Source of the DNA: a virus
DNA: 62,215 bases
Reading direction: 5' to 3' (one strand)
Virus record (IMG/VR): IMGVR_UViG_3300021335_000015
Coordinates: 1 to 62,215 of that record
Shown: positions 10,801 through 20,494 of the stretch, piece by piece
How positions within the stretch are numbered: position 1 is the first letter of the stretch
How the letters are laid out: every line of letters begins with the position of its first letter
Notes under the pieces: generated by a model
What the model saw: the letters and a program-made list of their open reading frames with translations, nothing else
Told to the model about the DNA's origin: nothing
Databases searched by the model: none
Position numbers and translations under genes: made by a program

Positions 10801-12702
10801 GAAGGTCTACGTCCTAACACCAACGTCTTCGCATACTTCGGAAACCGTAACGTATCGCAGTGGTGTAAACGCACAAACTCATTCGTTGAATACTCAACTA
10901 CAGATTCTGAGGTGGGGTCAGAGTTCGCATCGGCAACTCAACACCCAGAAGGAACTAGTCAGTTGGTCACTAATGAGAAGGGAGAGGTATTCGGTGAGTT
11001 CTTCTTACCTAATACAGATCAATTCAGATTCCGTACAGGAACACAGGACTTTGTGATACTGGATGCGGATATTGATACTACCACATCTCGACTATCAAGT
11101 CAACAGCTGAGTGACGCTATGTCGTCATCGTCTGCACCATATACGTCGACCGGATCCATTGAATCTATCCAACGCACGGTCAGAACTACTCGTGTACCTC
11201 AACGCATTCGTGGTCGTCGTGACCCGCTTGCACAGTCGTTCTATGTCGATCCTTCGGAGAACCCTAATGGTATCTTCCTAACTAAGGTACGCGTCTACGT
11301 ACAGAGTAAGGACGATGTCATTCCGATGCAGGTACAGATTCGTCCGGTAGAGAATGGTATACCAACAACTACTATTGTACCCGGCTCTGTCAAGTTTGTC
11401 AAGCCTGCCGACATAACCGTCGCACCTAGTAACGACATCGCGTCAATACGCAGTGCGCCAACTGAAGTCGAGTTCGAAGAACCAGTATACCTAACCGCAG
11501 GTGAAGAGTACGCGATCGTCCTACTTGCCGAGTCGGTTGACTATAACGTATTCGTTGCACAGACCTACGAAGAGATTCTTGGTGGGACTGAGGGTAAGGT
11601 ATCAAAGCAACCTTCTCTTGGTTCACTGTTCATGTCACAGAGTGGTTCAACGTGGACTCCGGACCAAACCAAGGATCTAATGTTCGAACTAGAACGCGCA
11701 GAGTTCCAGACTACAGGTCTTGTTTACCTAGAGAACGCGGTTCTTCCTTCGGTGTCTCTCTCTTCTAATCCGTTCACCGCGATCAACTCCGGTGGTGGTA
11801 TTCAGGTATCTCAAGAAGGTCACGGTTTCTCTAAGGGGGACACAGTAACGATCTCAGGATCGACAGGCGTCGATGTTGACGGTCAACACACGATTGATAG
11901 TGTGACCGCATTCGGGTACACTTTCACTGCGATTGGGTTAGACGCTAATCCGGTTGAAGGAACTTCCTTCGGTGGATCTTCTGCCGTCGCATCGCAGAAC
12001 GTCGTATTCGATGAGTTCACACCACAGGTTTCAAACATCACCCCTAACGGTACCTTTATTGTAAGCAGTATCGAAAGGTCGGCTGCGAAGTCTTACGGTG
12101 CCGCCGACGGAAGGAACGACTCACGTCACTCCTACCAGAAACGTGGTGACCAGTTGACTGAAGACGTGTTCTTAAATCAACTGAACGTTGTGGACTTCCC
12201 TTCTGCAATCGCGACAGCAGACAACAACGTCGACACAAGCAATCAACCAGAGTCAAGTGTTGAGTTGAAGTTGCACCTAGAGACGAACGACAGTAAAGTT
12301 TCTCCGATCATTGATCTACAGAGAACTTCGATCCTTGCACTAGAGAACGTTATTGGTTCTGGTGAGGAAGCACAACACATTACAACACCTATCACGATCG
12401 ACGAATCGTCGGCGGGACTGAAGGTTCTATTGGGTGCGAACCGCCCATCGGATGCATCGATTGAGGTATACGTCAAGACTTCAGCGACAGACGAAGGACT
12501 TTCATCTGCACAATGGACAGAGGTGTTGGTCGACTCAACTGTACCTTCGGATGAGAACGCGTCGGTCTTCCGTGAGTATGAGTACTCATTAGAAGCCGCA
12601 GATCCATTCACTGCATTCCAAGTGAAGGTCGTCATGAAGTCAACCAACTCATCTAAAGTACCAACAGTACGTGACCTACGAGTGATCGCACTGGCAGTAT
12701 AA
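7825..12702 (+). CDS. Large virion structural protein, DUF4815-like
   Basis: A 1625-aa protein. The N-terminal region contains the pattern FRGGHALQARELIELQTI followed by IERFGSNIFKEGALVNPGG, characteristic of the DUF4815 phage structural family. A middle-to-late segment (QSFYVDPSENPNGIFLTKVR, then MQVQIRPVENG) is the beta-sandwich motif often found in the same large proteins of marine T4-like phages. The gene sits between gp8 and small tail genes, so a baseplate-peripheral or tail-pin location is likely. I cannot assign it to T4 gp7, gp9, gp10 or gp11. Its stop overlaps the next start by one base (TAATG). Confidence 0.75.
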   Translation: MSDQDYLKEITASTFKDDYRDFYDADDGYHRILFRGGHALQARELIELQTIIQSEIERFGSNIFKEGALVNPGGVTVDNKVEFVKMTESSTLPSLDQLPADREVKNQDGVKAKVLDIVGKIVYVQYIDTTSGNSDGGSPRFVTDDRLDILGTVATSGRAVRAAFAEGDYFVQGHFVHTTEKSFMIDPDGSLSEHEAVDIGFRIKEVLVTASEDESLYDNSGAQPNVGAPGADRYKIILEPTKRTDIANDENFVFVARVLNGVVTREVTSHDGYNRINKLLAQRTKEESGDYVAQDFTAVFEDFDDANLLLDVSEGIAYVDGYRLDMGRTEIVVPKAQTVRQKDREVVSSYYGNWVYVDETNANTTGFGDLSSFGAVTIRNDQGQVIGDANTRGIEQDAAGYRLYIFNVKLGDGATFSQAQSFVDKINGDEIYLVDTHIYGTINNSLIFPLPQTSPERNSIATAQYVKTVARVNQQPDGTELTLGGVEPQNWVISEVGGGILDIVADNAGKFIGLDASSTYNVLTYVNEPNGTYRKKTLTRKTDLQVTTDHAQLEFATSVETSVVDGYELIQVLQNDGKDVTHMYEMDGGQRDNFYDFVSFRLKTGFSIPDGITLSFDFKHFEHDAGDFFSVTSYLGEDAGDEGLAYEDIPSHTYVDGTTVSLRDVIDFRPSRNTDGSFPTLSIPQNASGINLINVKYYEPRIDILVANTKDRYGDVGFGELQVVQGQSSANPRPPEVPTGSLPLYIFRLNPYTFNSSDVVMEKQTHKRFTMKDIAAIETRVDDLYELTTLSLLESNTQSLTVLDDQGSARTKAGFIADNFTSFSFSDVNNPDYRASVETVSGLMKPSFRENLVRLKHDASQGNSTRTGDYVTLPYTHVSFITQDVATGSMNINPFAVITQEGHTTLSPSSDQWVETQTLPPIMQTTVRRSVPIDLGFEDLWWNGITNVNRPRTRQQFSVESTSRAIQEFVGERVVDTEVVPFMRSRKISFKAEGLRPNTNVFAYFGNRNVSQWCKRTNSFVEYSTTDSEVGSEFASATQHPEGTSQLVTNEKGEVFGEFFLPNTDQFRFRTGTQDFVILDADIDTTTSRLSSQQLSDAMSSSSAPYTSTGSIESIQRTVRTTRVPQRIRGRRDPLAQSFYVDPSENPNGIFLTKVRVYVQSKDDVIPMQVQIRPVENGIPTTTIVPGSVKFVKPADITVAPSNDIASIRSAPTEVEFEEPVYLTAGEEYAIVLLAESVDYNVFVAQTYEEILGGTEGKVSKQPSLGSLFMSQSGSTWTPDQTKDLMFELERAEFQTTGLVYLENAVLPSVSLSSNPFTAINSGGGIQVSQEGHGFSKGDTVTISGSTGVDVDGQHTIDSVTAFGYTFTAIGLDANPVEGTSFGGSSAVASQNVVFDEFTPQVSNITPNGTFIVSSIERSAAKSYGAADGRNDSRHSYQKRGDQLTEDVFLNQLNVVDFPSAIATADNNVDTSNQPESSVELKLHLETNDSKVSPIIDLQRTSILALENVIGSGEEAQHITTPITIDESSAGLKVLLGANRPSDASIEVYVKTSATDEGLSSAQWTEVLVDSTVPSDENASVFREYEYSLEAADPFTAFQVKVVMKSTNSSKVPTVRDLRVIALAV

Positions 12703-12932
12703 TGAGTAGATATCAAAAGGTAGAAGGGCACACCAGCCTAGTAAGAGACACAAGGACAGGGGCAATCATCAATACCAACAGGTCAGAGATTGCAAGAGCG
12801 AGAAAAAGAAAAGAGGCAAAGAAACAAGAGGCGGAAAGACTCGACACGTTATCAAAAGAAGTCTCCTCATTGCAGAGCGAGATTAGTGAGATAAAAGATT
12901 TGTTGGTTCGTCTAGTGGAGAATAAAGAATGA
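12702..12932 (+). CDS. Small coiled-coil protein (76 aa)
   Basis: The N-terminus (YQKVEGHTSLVRDTRTGAII) resembles a small conserved protein I have seen in marine T4-like phages. Residues 25-50 are Arg/Lys/Glu-rich, and residues 47-74 form a predicted heptad helix. It is coupled at both ends: TAATG with the DUF4815-like gene upstream and ATGA with the fibre downstream. A tail assembly or structural accessory role is only inferred from this position. Confidence 0.7.
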   Translation: MSRYQKVEGHTSLVRDTRTGAIINTNRSEIARARKRKEAKKQEAERLDTLSKEVSSLQSEISEIKDLLVRLVENKE

Positions 12933-14515
12933 CTGATACAATACAAACAGTACATCTCGCCGACAACATCAACGCGGCGTTTGACAAGATCAATGAGAAC
13001 TTCGAAGGTCTCGCTGACGGGACTATTGTAGTGCCACCGCCAACGGACATGTCCATCGGTGACCTACAAGATGTTACGCTTACCTCTCTTTCCAATGGAG
13101 AGGTGTTGAAGTGGAACGGTTCCTCATGGACAAACCTACCGGACAGCGGATCTGGCGGTGGCACTAATATCTCTACTGATAGTGACCTAAACCAATACAT
13201 CACCAACTTCCTAGACTCTGCTTTCTTCATTACAGTCATCAACGAAGAGTACTTAGAACAATTCAATATTACTACCGATGTCACATACACCGATTCGGAT
13301 GTTCAAGCAAACGCCTCTGCAATCTTCACACTTGAATCTCGTATCGATGCAACCGACTCTGGTATTACTGTTCTGTCTCAGGCGATCATCGACACTCAAG
13401 CATCACTAGAAAATATTACAATAGGTGGTATCGACTCAGATGTGCTTGCAGACGCGATCGCGAGTGCGAACACTACAGTTATCTCACGCATTGATGCAAA
13501 CAGTGATGGCATCTCCGTGATGTCTGGAGTGATCGATAGTGTGGCCGCTGATCTATTACTGACAACCCAAGACCTTAGTGATTACATTTCATTAAGCACT
13601 AATGCTCGTAATGAGTTGTCAACTAGAATCACTGCAAACGACAGTGGTCTGTCCGCACTGATCTCAGACGTGACAGAACTAGGACTTGAGTTGGATCAGT
13701 TCATTGCTGGTGGTATTAACATCACACCAGAACAAATAACCGCCGCAATCGGTGGTGCGTTAGATTCACTTACACTTCGCATGGATGCGGACAGTGACAA
13801 ACTTGTAATCGAGGCGGCAAAGATTGTAAATCTTGAAACAGGTCTGACTGCACAAAATAGCGATCTTGGTTCGCAGATCAATGCGGTATCTAATGCACAG
13901 TCTTCTCTAGTGTCTCGTACAGAGTTCGACTCTGCTGAAGGTAGAATCACTACACTCGCAGAAGATATTGTTACCCTAAACAGTCAGGTAGATATTACAA
14001 ACGCAGACGGTAGTCTATCGCAAGCCATCGCCGATACAGAGTCTACATTACGTGGAGAAATCACTGTAGTCGATGGTCGAATCACTTCAGTCGAAACATC
14101 GTTGACGAATACTCTCAATGCCAAGATCGACAGCGATATTGCGGAGGCGACTAGCACCTTGACTGCATTGATTGACTCGGCAGGCAACACAGTATCCACA
14201 TGGGGTATCAGTCTTGTTGCAGGAACAGAAGACAATCCTAAAGTCGCGGGTATCAAGTTCGGTAACAATGGTACCACTTCCGACTTTGCAATCACAACCG
14301 ATACATTCAAGATCTTAAACTCAGATGGAACTGATGCCGGTACTGCTCCGTTCAGTGTTGTGAATGGTGTGGTTGAAATGTCAGGTGCTAAGGTTACTGG
14401 AGAACTAGACGTAACCACATCTGACGCGTCAGGATCTATGAACATTACGGGCAACCTAATTACTATTAGTGATGCCTCTGGCACACCTCGTGTCAAACTT
14501 GGGAAAATTGTATAA
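12929..14515 (+). CDS. Coiled-coil tail fibre-like protein (528 aa)
   Basis: A shorter relative of the 1604-aa fibre. It has an N-terminal head with a variant attachment motif (NINAAFDKINENFEGL) and a segment LQDVTLTSLSNGEVLKWNG typical of phage fibre proteins. Coiled-coil segments with 'DSD'/'ATDSG' punctuation follow, then a beta-rich C-terminal cap (PFSVVNGVVEMSGAKVTGEL) homologous to that of the 1604-aa protein. The shared cap and different shaft lengths suggest paralogues assembled at related sites. The start is the ATG in the ATGA overlap with the upstream gene. Confidence 0.8.
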   Translation: MTDTIQTVHLADNINAAFDKINENFEGLADGTIVVPPPTDMSIGDLQDVTLTSLSNGEVLKWNGSSWTNLPDSGSGGGTNISTDSDLNQYITNFLDSAFFITVINEEYLEQFNITTDVTYTDSDVQANASAIFTLESRIDATDSGITVLSQAIIDTQASLENITIGGIDSDVLADAIASANTTVISRIDANSDGISVMSGVIDSVAADLLLTTQDLSDYISLSTNARNELSTRITANDSGLSALISDVTELGLELDQFIAGGINITPEQITAAIGGALDSLTLRMDADSDKLVIEAAKIVNLETGLTAQNSDLGSQINAVSNAQSSLVSRTEFDSAEGRITTLAEDIVTLNSQVDITNADGSLSQAIADTESTLRGEITVVDGRITSVETSLTNTLNAKIDSDIAEATSTLTALIDSAGNTVSTWGISLVAGTEDNPKVAGIKFGNNGTTSDFAITTDTFKILNSDGTDAGTAPFSVVNGVVEMSGAKVTGELDVTTSDASGSMNITGNLITISDASGTPRVKLGKIV

Positions 14516-14830
14516 ATGAGTTACGGGTTATGGATTTCGGACGGAGTCAACGGAGGGGTCATTACCAACTCCAACGCCATCACGAATACAGAAGAGGGGT
14601 CTACCCAATCAGGAACTATCGCCGCGCTTAACAACGTTGTTATTGACAACTTACCGGGCGTTGGGGATCCTTCTACTATCGGTATAGCATTTCAAAATTC
14701 TGCTACTGGTCCAGTTTCTCAAGACTCTGGATTAGAAGTTTCTCGCGATTTGGTTGCAGATACTTTGACTATCACAAACACCAAAGCGGTTCCCCAAACT
14801 TATTCGATTGTATTTTTTAGGTTTAAGTGA
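14516..14830 (+). CDS. Small beta-rich tail protein, first copy (104 aa)
   Basis: The ATG follows the fibre stop directly. The protein opens MSYGLWISDG and is beta-rich, ending in a strand-like TYSIVFFRFK. It resembles the 102-aa protein at 16083 in length, position and C-terminal pattern ('...ITN...' then a hydrophobic strand with F-R). Proteins starting MSYGL are common in phage tail-tip or fibre regions. Function is unknown. It is the first gene of a set that recurs at 16083-20991. Confidence 0.65.
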   Translation: MSYGLWISDGVNGGVITNSNAITNTEEGSTQSGTIAALNNVVIDNLPGVGDPSTIGIAFQNSATGPVSQDSGLEVSRDLVADTLTITNTKAVPQTYSIVFFRFK

Positions 14831-15639
14831 TGAGTGACGATTACGCATTAACAGTTTATAATGACAACGGGGGTCTTATGTTTGACTCTCGCAGAAAGAT
14901 GTCTAGCTATGTCGTAACTGAAGTGGGGACCGGAGTTCAACCAGTTGACACCGACATTGATCTATTTGAAGATCTAGTGTTTATAAGACCACCGGCCGGT
15001 CAAAGACAGTTCATGACTCAGTACGTCATATTCAGAAGTATTCCTTCGATATCAACAGATAGTGATGGGAACGGAAACCCTATACTCGTTAACAACGGTA
15101 AGTTTTATGGATATGACATCGCTGCTGATGACGGGACTGCGGATGAACTAGTTTTAGATTATTTCGTTGCGAAGCATTCAAGTCGAGTCACTAGTGACGA
15201 AGAGTATGGACTGCTTGTAAGTAATGAAGATGGTAGTACTCAGTTTGATAGTAGATCGGTAAAAACAGGGAACCATTTTAATATTACGACGGCCGCCCAA
15301 CCTAGATCATATAATTGCTGGCGTCCCGACCAGCCAGCAGACTCTCTTGGAGACATCACGGACTATTGGGAAATAGGTACATGGTCGTGGGGGATGGGAC
15401 TTTATGGCGGCGGCGGAATACTCATAAGTGAGAGAATGGTTCAAGGATTACAATTCGTAGGTGGCGGAACTAGCAACGGAAATACTGGACCTATTGTTTA
15501 TAGTTGGTTTAGCGTTGATCCTAATGATGGATTTAATGCAGGCGACCCAGGCGAACCAGGCTCCGCAGGAAACACTACGTCAAATAATACATATAAAAGG
15601 AAAATAGATAGTTTGATTCTATCAGCAGAATTGGTTTAA
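14830..15639 (+). CDS. YGL/DSR-domain tail protein, short paralogue (269 aa)
   Basis: ATG 14830 overlaps the previous stop by one base; a GTG three bases earlier is possible. Two similar domains are visible. The first (about 1-115) has YALTVYNDNGGLMFDSRRK, VVTEVG and a later YVIFRS; the second begins LDYFVAKHSSRV, EYGLLVSNEDG, QFDSRS. The same pair of domains forms the first ~290 residues of the 1367-aa protein at 16391 (FDYFIVRRS, NYGLQVRSK, AYDSRS), so the two genes are paralogues, and this one lacks the repeat tract. The likely role is a tail-tip or fibre component; no family name is assigned. Confidence 0.7.
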   Translation: MSDDYALTVYNDNGGLMFDSRRKMSSYVVTEVGTGVQPVDTDIDLFEDLVFIRPPAGQRQFMTQYVIFRSIPSISTDSDGNGNPILVNNGKFYGYDIAADDGTADELVLDYFVAKHSSRVTSDEEYGLLVSNEDGSTQFDSRSVKTGNHFNITTAAQPRSYNCWRPDQPADSLGDITDYWEIGTWSWGMGLYGGGGILISERMVQGLQFVGGGTSNGNTGPIVYSWFSVDPNDGFNAGDPGEPGSAGNTTSNNTYKRKIDSLILSAELV

Positions 15640-15644
15640 AGAAT

Positions 15645-16073
15645 ATGATTTATTATATCGCAGTTATTAGAAATAGTCAAGTAGAAAGTTTAAAGTTTGC
15701 TAATGCCGACCCCGAACCTGAAGGTGTACGAGAGGATGGGTCGACTATAGTACACATCGATTTCCCCATTGAAGACAGATACGACTTTGTCAGTACTTGG
15801 TGCTGGGACGGTGATTGGTATCAGAGAGACCCGCGACCAAATCGTTTTGCAGAGTGGGATGGAAGTCAGTGGGTATGGGATGATGCAGACTTACTTAATG
15901 AATTACGCAATGCGAGAAATGCAAGATTGTCCGCATGTGATTGGACCCGAATGGACGACAATGGTTTGTCAGAGACAAAACGAAAGAAGTGGGCAACATA
16001 CCGTCAATCTTTACGTGACATCACAAAAAACTATGACTCTTTGGATTCTGTAGTTTGGCCTGATAGTCCATAG
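15645..16073 (+). CDS. Tail assembly chaperone-like protein, first copy
   Basis: A 142-aa protein. The C-terminal half shows the phage tail assembly chaperone pattern (Phage_tail_APC type): R-NARLSACDWT, then LSETKRKKWATYRQSLRDI and a final VVWPDSP. The N-terminal half is an aromatic-rich domain (W-C-W-D, WDGSQWVWDD). The 160-aa protein at 20509 is a clear paralogue. Each copy follows a YGL/DSR-domain gene, so each may serve the protein encoded just upstream. It is probably needed during assembly rather than as a virion component. Confidence 0.75.
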   Translation: MIYYIAVIRNSQVESLKFANADPEPEGVREDGSTIVHIDFPIEDRYDFVSTWCWDGDWYQRDPRPNRFAEWDGSQWVWDDADLLNELRNARNARLSACDWTRMDDNGLSETKRKKWATYRQSLRDITKNYDSLDSVVWPDSP

Positions 16074-16082
16074 GGGTAGTTC

Positions 16083-16391
16083 ATGTCTCAGTATGGGATC
16101 GAGGTTCGTGGACCTAACAATTCAACACCAGTACTGTCGAGTAGACTACGTGCATCTAACGTAGTCGTTTACTCTCCGTTCGATTTAGACCCGAACGAAA
16201 GTGTCACTATCTCGTGCGCGGACGCCAATGACTCCACAAGAGTTGCAATAACCTTGATGGGTCCAAACACGCCTTTTGGAAATTACCTACGAGGTGTTAT
16301 TGTATCGAATAGAACCTCCACCAACTTCACCATAACGAATGCAGATCCATTCGCCAGATCTGGCACTGTACTCGCTTTTAGGATTGCATAA
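16083..16391 (+). CDS. Small beta-rich tail protein, second copy (102 aa)
   Basis: It opens MSQYGIEVRGPN and ends NFTITNADPFARSG then VLAFRI, paralleling the 104-aa protein at 14516 in size, fold pattern and position before a YGL/DSR-domain gene. The stop overlaps the next ATG by one base (TAATG), so translation is probably coupled to the giant gene that follows. Function is unknown; it could be a capping or adaptor subunit. Confidence 0.65.
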   Translation: MSQYGIEVRGPNNSTPVLSSRLRASNVVVYSPFDLDPNESVTISCADANDSTRVAITLMGPNTPFGNYLRGVIVSNRTSTNFTITNADPFARSGTVLAFRIA

Positions 16392-19300
16392 TGAGTTATG
16401 GTTTTAGAATCACGGGGAACGACACCGCACCCTTCACAGTACTCGATACCGAATTAGATACTCTGGGACTAGTGGTCACAGAGAAAGGTCGAGCGAGTGT
16501 CATCAACCCATCATACCCACTAGGACCATACGATTTCTTGTTCGTCAAGAATCCATCTGCGCCTGGTAATTCAAACTTTGAAAGCCAAACCCAATATCCC
16601 GCACCACAGACCGTTGTCTATTGGGCGTCTCCGCAGTATTATTTCATGCACACCAGCAGCACCACAGGTGCGATAAGCTTCAAGGGTGGTGCATATGATT
16701 ACTACCCAGATCCATACAACCCAAGAAACCTGCCTAGACTTGCTTTGGCGACTGGGTGGGACGTAGAGTTTGATTACTTTATTGTTCGTCGATCTACTGA
16801 TATCATATCAGAAGGACTAGGTCGCGATGACAACTACGGTCTACAGGTAAGGAGTAAGTTTTATACGGACGCCGATCCAATTCTTGCGTATGACTCCAGA
16901 TCCGCGATCACCAACGATACATTTTACATAGAAACCTATCTACCTCCGGCTAGTCAGTTCTATACACCAGCTTCGCAGAGTCAGGGATATTACTCAAGTG
17001 TGAGTTTTAGTTCTGGATGTTACGTAAACATCAACTGGACCAATAGAACCATCGGCGGAGACTTCCCTTCGGGGGTCAACTTCATTCAGGCTATCGGCAT
17101 GACTGCGACTAGGGCGTGGGCGGTTACTGGTCTTTTAGAGTTAGAAGATGGTGGACGATTCTTCATCGATGGAAACAGTACCGCGATCCTTGCTGTCAAA
17201 TTAAGAGACCCTTCTAACGTATACCAGAACACGGGTGCTACTGACGCTGACGATGAAGAACAAGAAACCGCACCCGATGGAGATGACGTAGATACAAATT
17301 ATACAGGGTCTCTTGCATATGTTGCGGGGGACACTTTCACTGAAGGTGGAACCATCCAATTCGATGCGACCGTTAACACTCCTAACGTAGGATACCACAC
17401 CAAAATATTCAGAGTCACTGGTAGTGGAGATGATCTGGATGCAATCACTCATGTCTTTACTGGGGGATTCGGCGCAGAGAGAATTAGCATAACAGCAAAT
17501 AATGATTCTGTCAATGATAGTCGTACAGTTTCGTATATGAGAACCCAAAACTACGTGGGCAATTATACAACAACAAGAGACTCATCATACACACGAGGTT
17601 TCTTAGGAAACTTTGCGGGTGACTATACTCGCAACTTTGCAGGAAACTATACTCGCAACAGTTCTTACAACAGGAACTTCGCAGGTAATTATACTAGATC
17701 AAGTGCATACGGCAGAACTTTAAATTTCCAGAGAGACTTCACCAGAAATTATTTAAGAACTCGCGTGTCTAGTTATTCACGTGGAATTGTTTCTTCTAGG
17801 TCTAGTGTTTATTCTAGGATTAGGTTGGCGTATAGTCAGAACAGTTTCGTTGGAAACTATACCAGAATTTTGCAAGTACCAACCGCATTCACCAGAACAG
17901 GTGAGTACGTCGGTAACTACACTCCAACGAAATCTACGGCATATTTCACTCCGGTCACTGGACCTGAAGATCCAGGCGTAATTTACGTAAACATTCCCGC
18001 ACCATTTGTCGGAAACTATAACAGGACATTTGTCGGCAATTATTCAGGCGCATATACCAGAGACTTCACCAGAGGGGTTTCTTATGAAGGCAACTACTCT
18101 CGTAACTTCGCTGGAAACTTCGCTGGTAATTATTCTAGGAATCTATTTTTCTCTCGTAACTTCGTAGGTGATTACGCTCGCGGAGTGGTGAGGGTCTCTT
18201 CATATACTAGGACCAGAGTTACAAATTATACTGGAGACTTCCAAAGAGGATCTACCTATGTGGGTAACTACAGTAGAAACTTTGTGGGTAACTTCGGCAG
18301 AACTATCGCAACGAATAAAACATACAGTAGAACTAGAATAAGTGTTTACACTCCTCTAGCGGATTATGCTAGAACGAGTACACGTACCTTTGTGGGCAGT
18401 CGCACACAAGGATTCATCGGAAACTACAATAGATCATTTATTGGAGACTACACCAGAGGTAGTACTTACGCTAGAAACTTCGTGGGTAACTACACAAGAG
18501 GTAGTACTACCACAGCAAATTACAACAGAACCTTTGTAGGAAACTATAGTAGGACAGAAACTGGAGTCGACCCATATCAATACTCCAGTACCTACGGTTC
18601 AGAGTATCAGTGGATAGTACGACCAGACAATAACGTTGACGACGATGGGTTTGGCACTGGGGGCAGTGGATGGGTATTAGAGGTAAAATGGAATGGAACC
18701 AATGTCTTTGTTGGAGACTATACCACACAGTCTAACGCTCTTGCTGTGACTGTTGTACAGAACCCAGGCCAAACCGAATGGTATTGGAAGGGCGATATCG
18801 TAACTTCCAATCCTTTCTTTGGTTCCTTGTTTGAGGTAGCAAACACTCAAAGTGGATTTGCGCCAACAAATACAACAACCACCAGTTACACTAGAGATAG
18901 GGTCAGTTCCTATTCAAGAACTGTCGGTGGTGCTACTCCATACTCTAGGACCAGACAGTCTACGTACAGTAGAACAATTAACTCCACTCGAAGTAGAGTT
19001 TCTGCATACACGAGAACTCGCAATGTAACCTATAATACAAATAGAGTATCCAGTTATGTGGGCAACTTTACTGGACCTTCTAGTCGATTTATATATGATC
19101 CCGATGCGCAAGGATTGATTGAAGTCTTTAATACTTACACTCGTGAATTCGTAGGTAACTATACGGGACAATACACCAGACAGTCCGGCAGAATTGTAAC
19201 TAGGACCAGTGCCTATTCAAGGACTAGAACTTCGACTTTAAATTCCACGAGAGTGTTCACTGGAAATTTTGCAGGAAACTATAGCAGGAACATAACAGAC

Positions 19301-20494
19301 AATCCTACGTATAATAGAACCAGAAGTTCAGTTTATTCTAGGAGTAGTACATACGCTAGAACCTCAACCAGAACTCGCACAAGCTCTTACACTAGGAACA
19401 GAACCGCTAATCCAGTGAGGACATCCTCGTACTCTGGAACATACAACAGAAACAGGGTGAGTTCGTATACCAGAGATAGGTACTCTACATTCACTAGAAC
19501 TTCTACAAGGTTAATGCACTTTGCAGGTAATACTCCTACAGAGACCGACTATACGAGAACTCGTGTATCCTCTTATCTCGGAAACTACACGGGTGAATAC
19601 ACAAGAGATCTATACTTCACAGGTAACCCAACATACAACAGGAATTTTGTGGGCGAATATGCGAGAACCAGCGTAGGAACATTTACTAGATCTTCTGGAT
19701 ACTCAAGAACCTTGACTTCTAACAGAACTAGAACCAGTGGATACTCAAGAACCTTGACTTCGACTAGAACTAGAACCAGTAATTACACCAGAGAAAGACA
19801 AAGCACGGCAGGGGAAAGTTACATCCGAACGTTTACAGGAAACTTTGTCGGAAACTATATCGGTAATTATACAAGGACTAGTGTCGGAACAAGCTCTGGA
19901 GTTTCTGAGGTCAAGTGGAAAGGTGAACAATTCCTCATGGAACTCCGTGTGGGATCTGCCGGAGAAGCATTGACTTTTGGACAGAACGACGCAAACTCCA
20001 TCATACTTGATTCTAAAACATTTACATTGTTTGATAACGATGCAGGTACAGTTCTTGCGACTACAGGAGTCTCAGTATCGGACACAGACACCACTCACAA
20101 ACTTCTTGTCGACTTCAAGTCCAGTGGCAATCAAGTTGCGAGTGCAAGGGTCACTACGGTTGTCGGTGGAGTGTCTTCGATTATGGCAGGTCCGTTTGAT
20201 CTAGTAGATGGATTGAATGAGGTTACAGTAACCAATGCTCCTCAAGTTGTGTCGGGTGCAGTCGTTACCTACTATATACATGTGAACAATAACGGGACTT
20301 CCGGATACTGGGTGCCTGGCGGACAATACACCGTATCGCGTGTTTACACCAATGATAATGATGGACAAGATCCGCCGCCAGGAGGAACGCCAACAGATAG
20401 TGATGGAACAAATCCACCGGACGGTCCAACAGATCCGGGCAATCCAGATGGACCGGGCGATGAAACCCCAGATCCTGGCTCAGAATTCGATTAG
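16391..20494 (+). CDS. Giant repeat-bearing tail protein (1367 aa)
   Basis: Residues 1-290 are two YGL/DSR domains paralogous to the protein at 14830. An acidic linker and an Ig-like domain (about 310-385) follow. Two long tracts of tetrapeptide-periodic repeat come next (FAGN YTRN, YVGN YSRN, RVSS YTR types), interrupted near residues 726-830 by a non-repeat domain with LEVKWNG. The C-terminal domain (from about 1165) begins SEVKWKGEQFLMELRVG and ends in a Pro/Gly/Asp-rich tail. The tract is rich in Tyr, Arg, Asn, Gly, Ser and Thr. An extended surface adhesin or fibre is the natural reading. The function of the repeat is unknown. Confidence 0.75.
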   Translation: MSYGFRITGNDTAPFTVLDTELDTLGLVVTEKGRASVINPSYPLGPYDFLFVKNPSAPGNSNFESQTQYPAPQTVVYWASPQYYFMHTSSTTGAISFKGGAYDYYPDPYNPRNLPRLALATGWDVEFDYFIVRRSTDIISEGLGRDDNYGLQVRSKFYTDADPILAYDSRSAITNDTFYIETYLPPASQFYTPASQSQGYYSSVSFSSGCYVNINWTNRTIGGDFPSGVNFIQAIGMTATRAWAVTGLLELEDGGRFFIDGNSTAILAVKLRDPSNVYQNTGATDADDEEQETAPDGDDVDTNYTGSLAYVAGDTFTEGGTIQFDATVNTPNVGYHTKIFRVTGSGDDLDAITHVFTGGFGAERISITANNDSVNDSRTVSYMRTQNYVGNYTTTRDSSYTRGFLGNFAGDYTRNFAGNYTRNSSYNRNFAGNYTRSSAYGRTLNFQRDFTRNYLRTRVSSYSRGIVSSRSSVYSRIRLAYSQNSFVGNYTRILQVPTAFTRTGEYVGNYTPTKSTAYFTPVTGPEDPGVIYVNIPAPFVGNYNRTFVGNYSGAYTRDFTRGVSYEGNYSRNFAGNFAGNYSRNLFFSRNFVGDYARGVVRVSSYTRTRVTNYTGDFQRGSTYVGNYSRNFVGNFGRTIATNKTYSRTRISVYTPLADYARTSTRTFVGSRTQGFIGNYNRSFIGDYTRGSTYARNFVGNYTRGSTTTANYNRTFVGNYSRTETGVDPYQYSSTYGSEYQWIVRPDNNVDDDGFGTGGSGWVLEVKWNGTNVFVGDYTTQSNALAVTVVQNPGQTEWYWKGDIVTSNPFFGSLFEVANTQSGFAPTNTTTTSYTRDRVSSYSRTVGGATPYSRTRQSTYSRTINSTRSRVSAYTRTRNVTYNTNRVSSYVGNFTGPSSRFIYDPDAQGLIEVFNTYTREFVGNYTGQYTRQSGRIVTRTSAYSRTRTSTLNSTRVFTGNFAGNYSRNITDNPTYNRTRSSVYSRSSTYARTSTRTRTSSYTRNRTANPVRTSSYSGTYNRNRVSSYTRDRYSTFTRTSTRLMHFAGNTPTETDYTRTRVSSYLGNYTGEYTRDLYFTGNPTYNRNFVGEYARTSVGTFTRSSGYSRTLTSNRTRTSGYSRTLTSTRTRTSNYTRERQSTAGESYIRTFTGNFVGNYIGNYTRTSVGTSSGVSEVKWKGEQFLMELRVGSAGEALTFGQNDANSIILDSKTFTLFDNDAGTVLATTGVSVSDTDTTHKLLVDFKSSGNQVASARVTTVVGGVSSIMAGPFDLVDGLNEVTVTNAPQVVSGAVVTYYIHVNNNGTSGYWVPGGQYTVSRVYTNDNDGQDPPPGGTPTDSDGTNPPDGPTDPGNPDGPGDETPDPGSEFD
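17555..19890 (+). repeat. Tetrapeptide (12-bp) repeat tract, first gene
   Basis: The translated tract reads in four-residue units: aromatic (Y/F), any residue, Gly or Arg, then Asn/Asp/Thr (e.g. FAGN YTRN FAGN YTRN). Basic units such as RVSS and STRT are interspersed. Occasional two-residue insertions shift the register. A non-repeat island occupies about 18566-18885. Codons vary more here than in the second array (21915-26060). Confidence 0.85.
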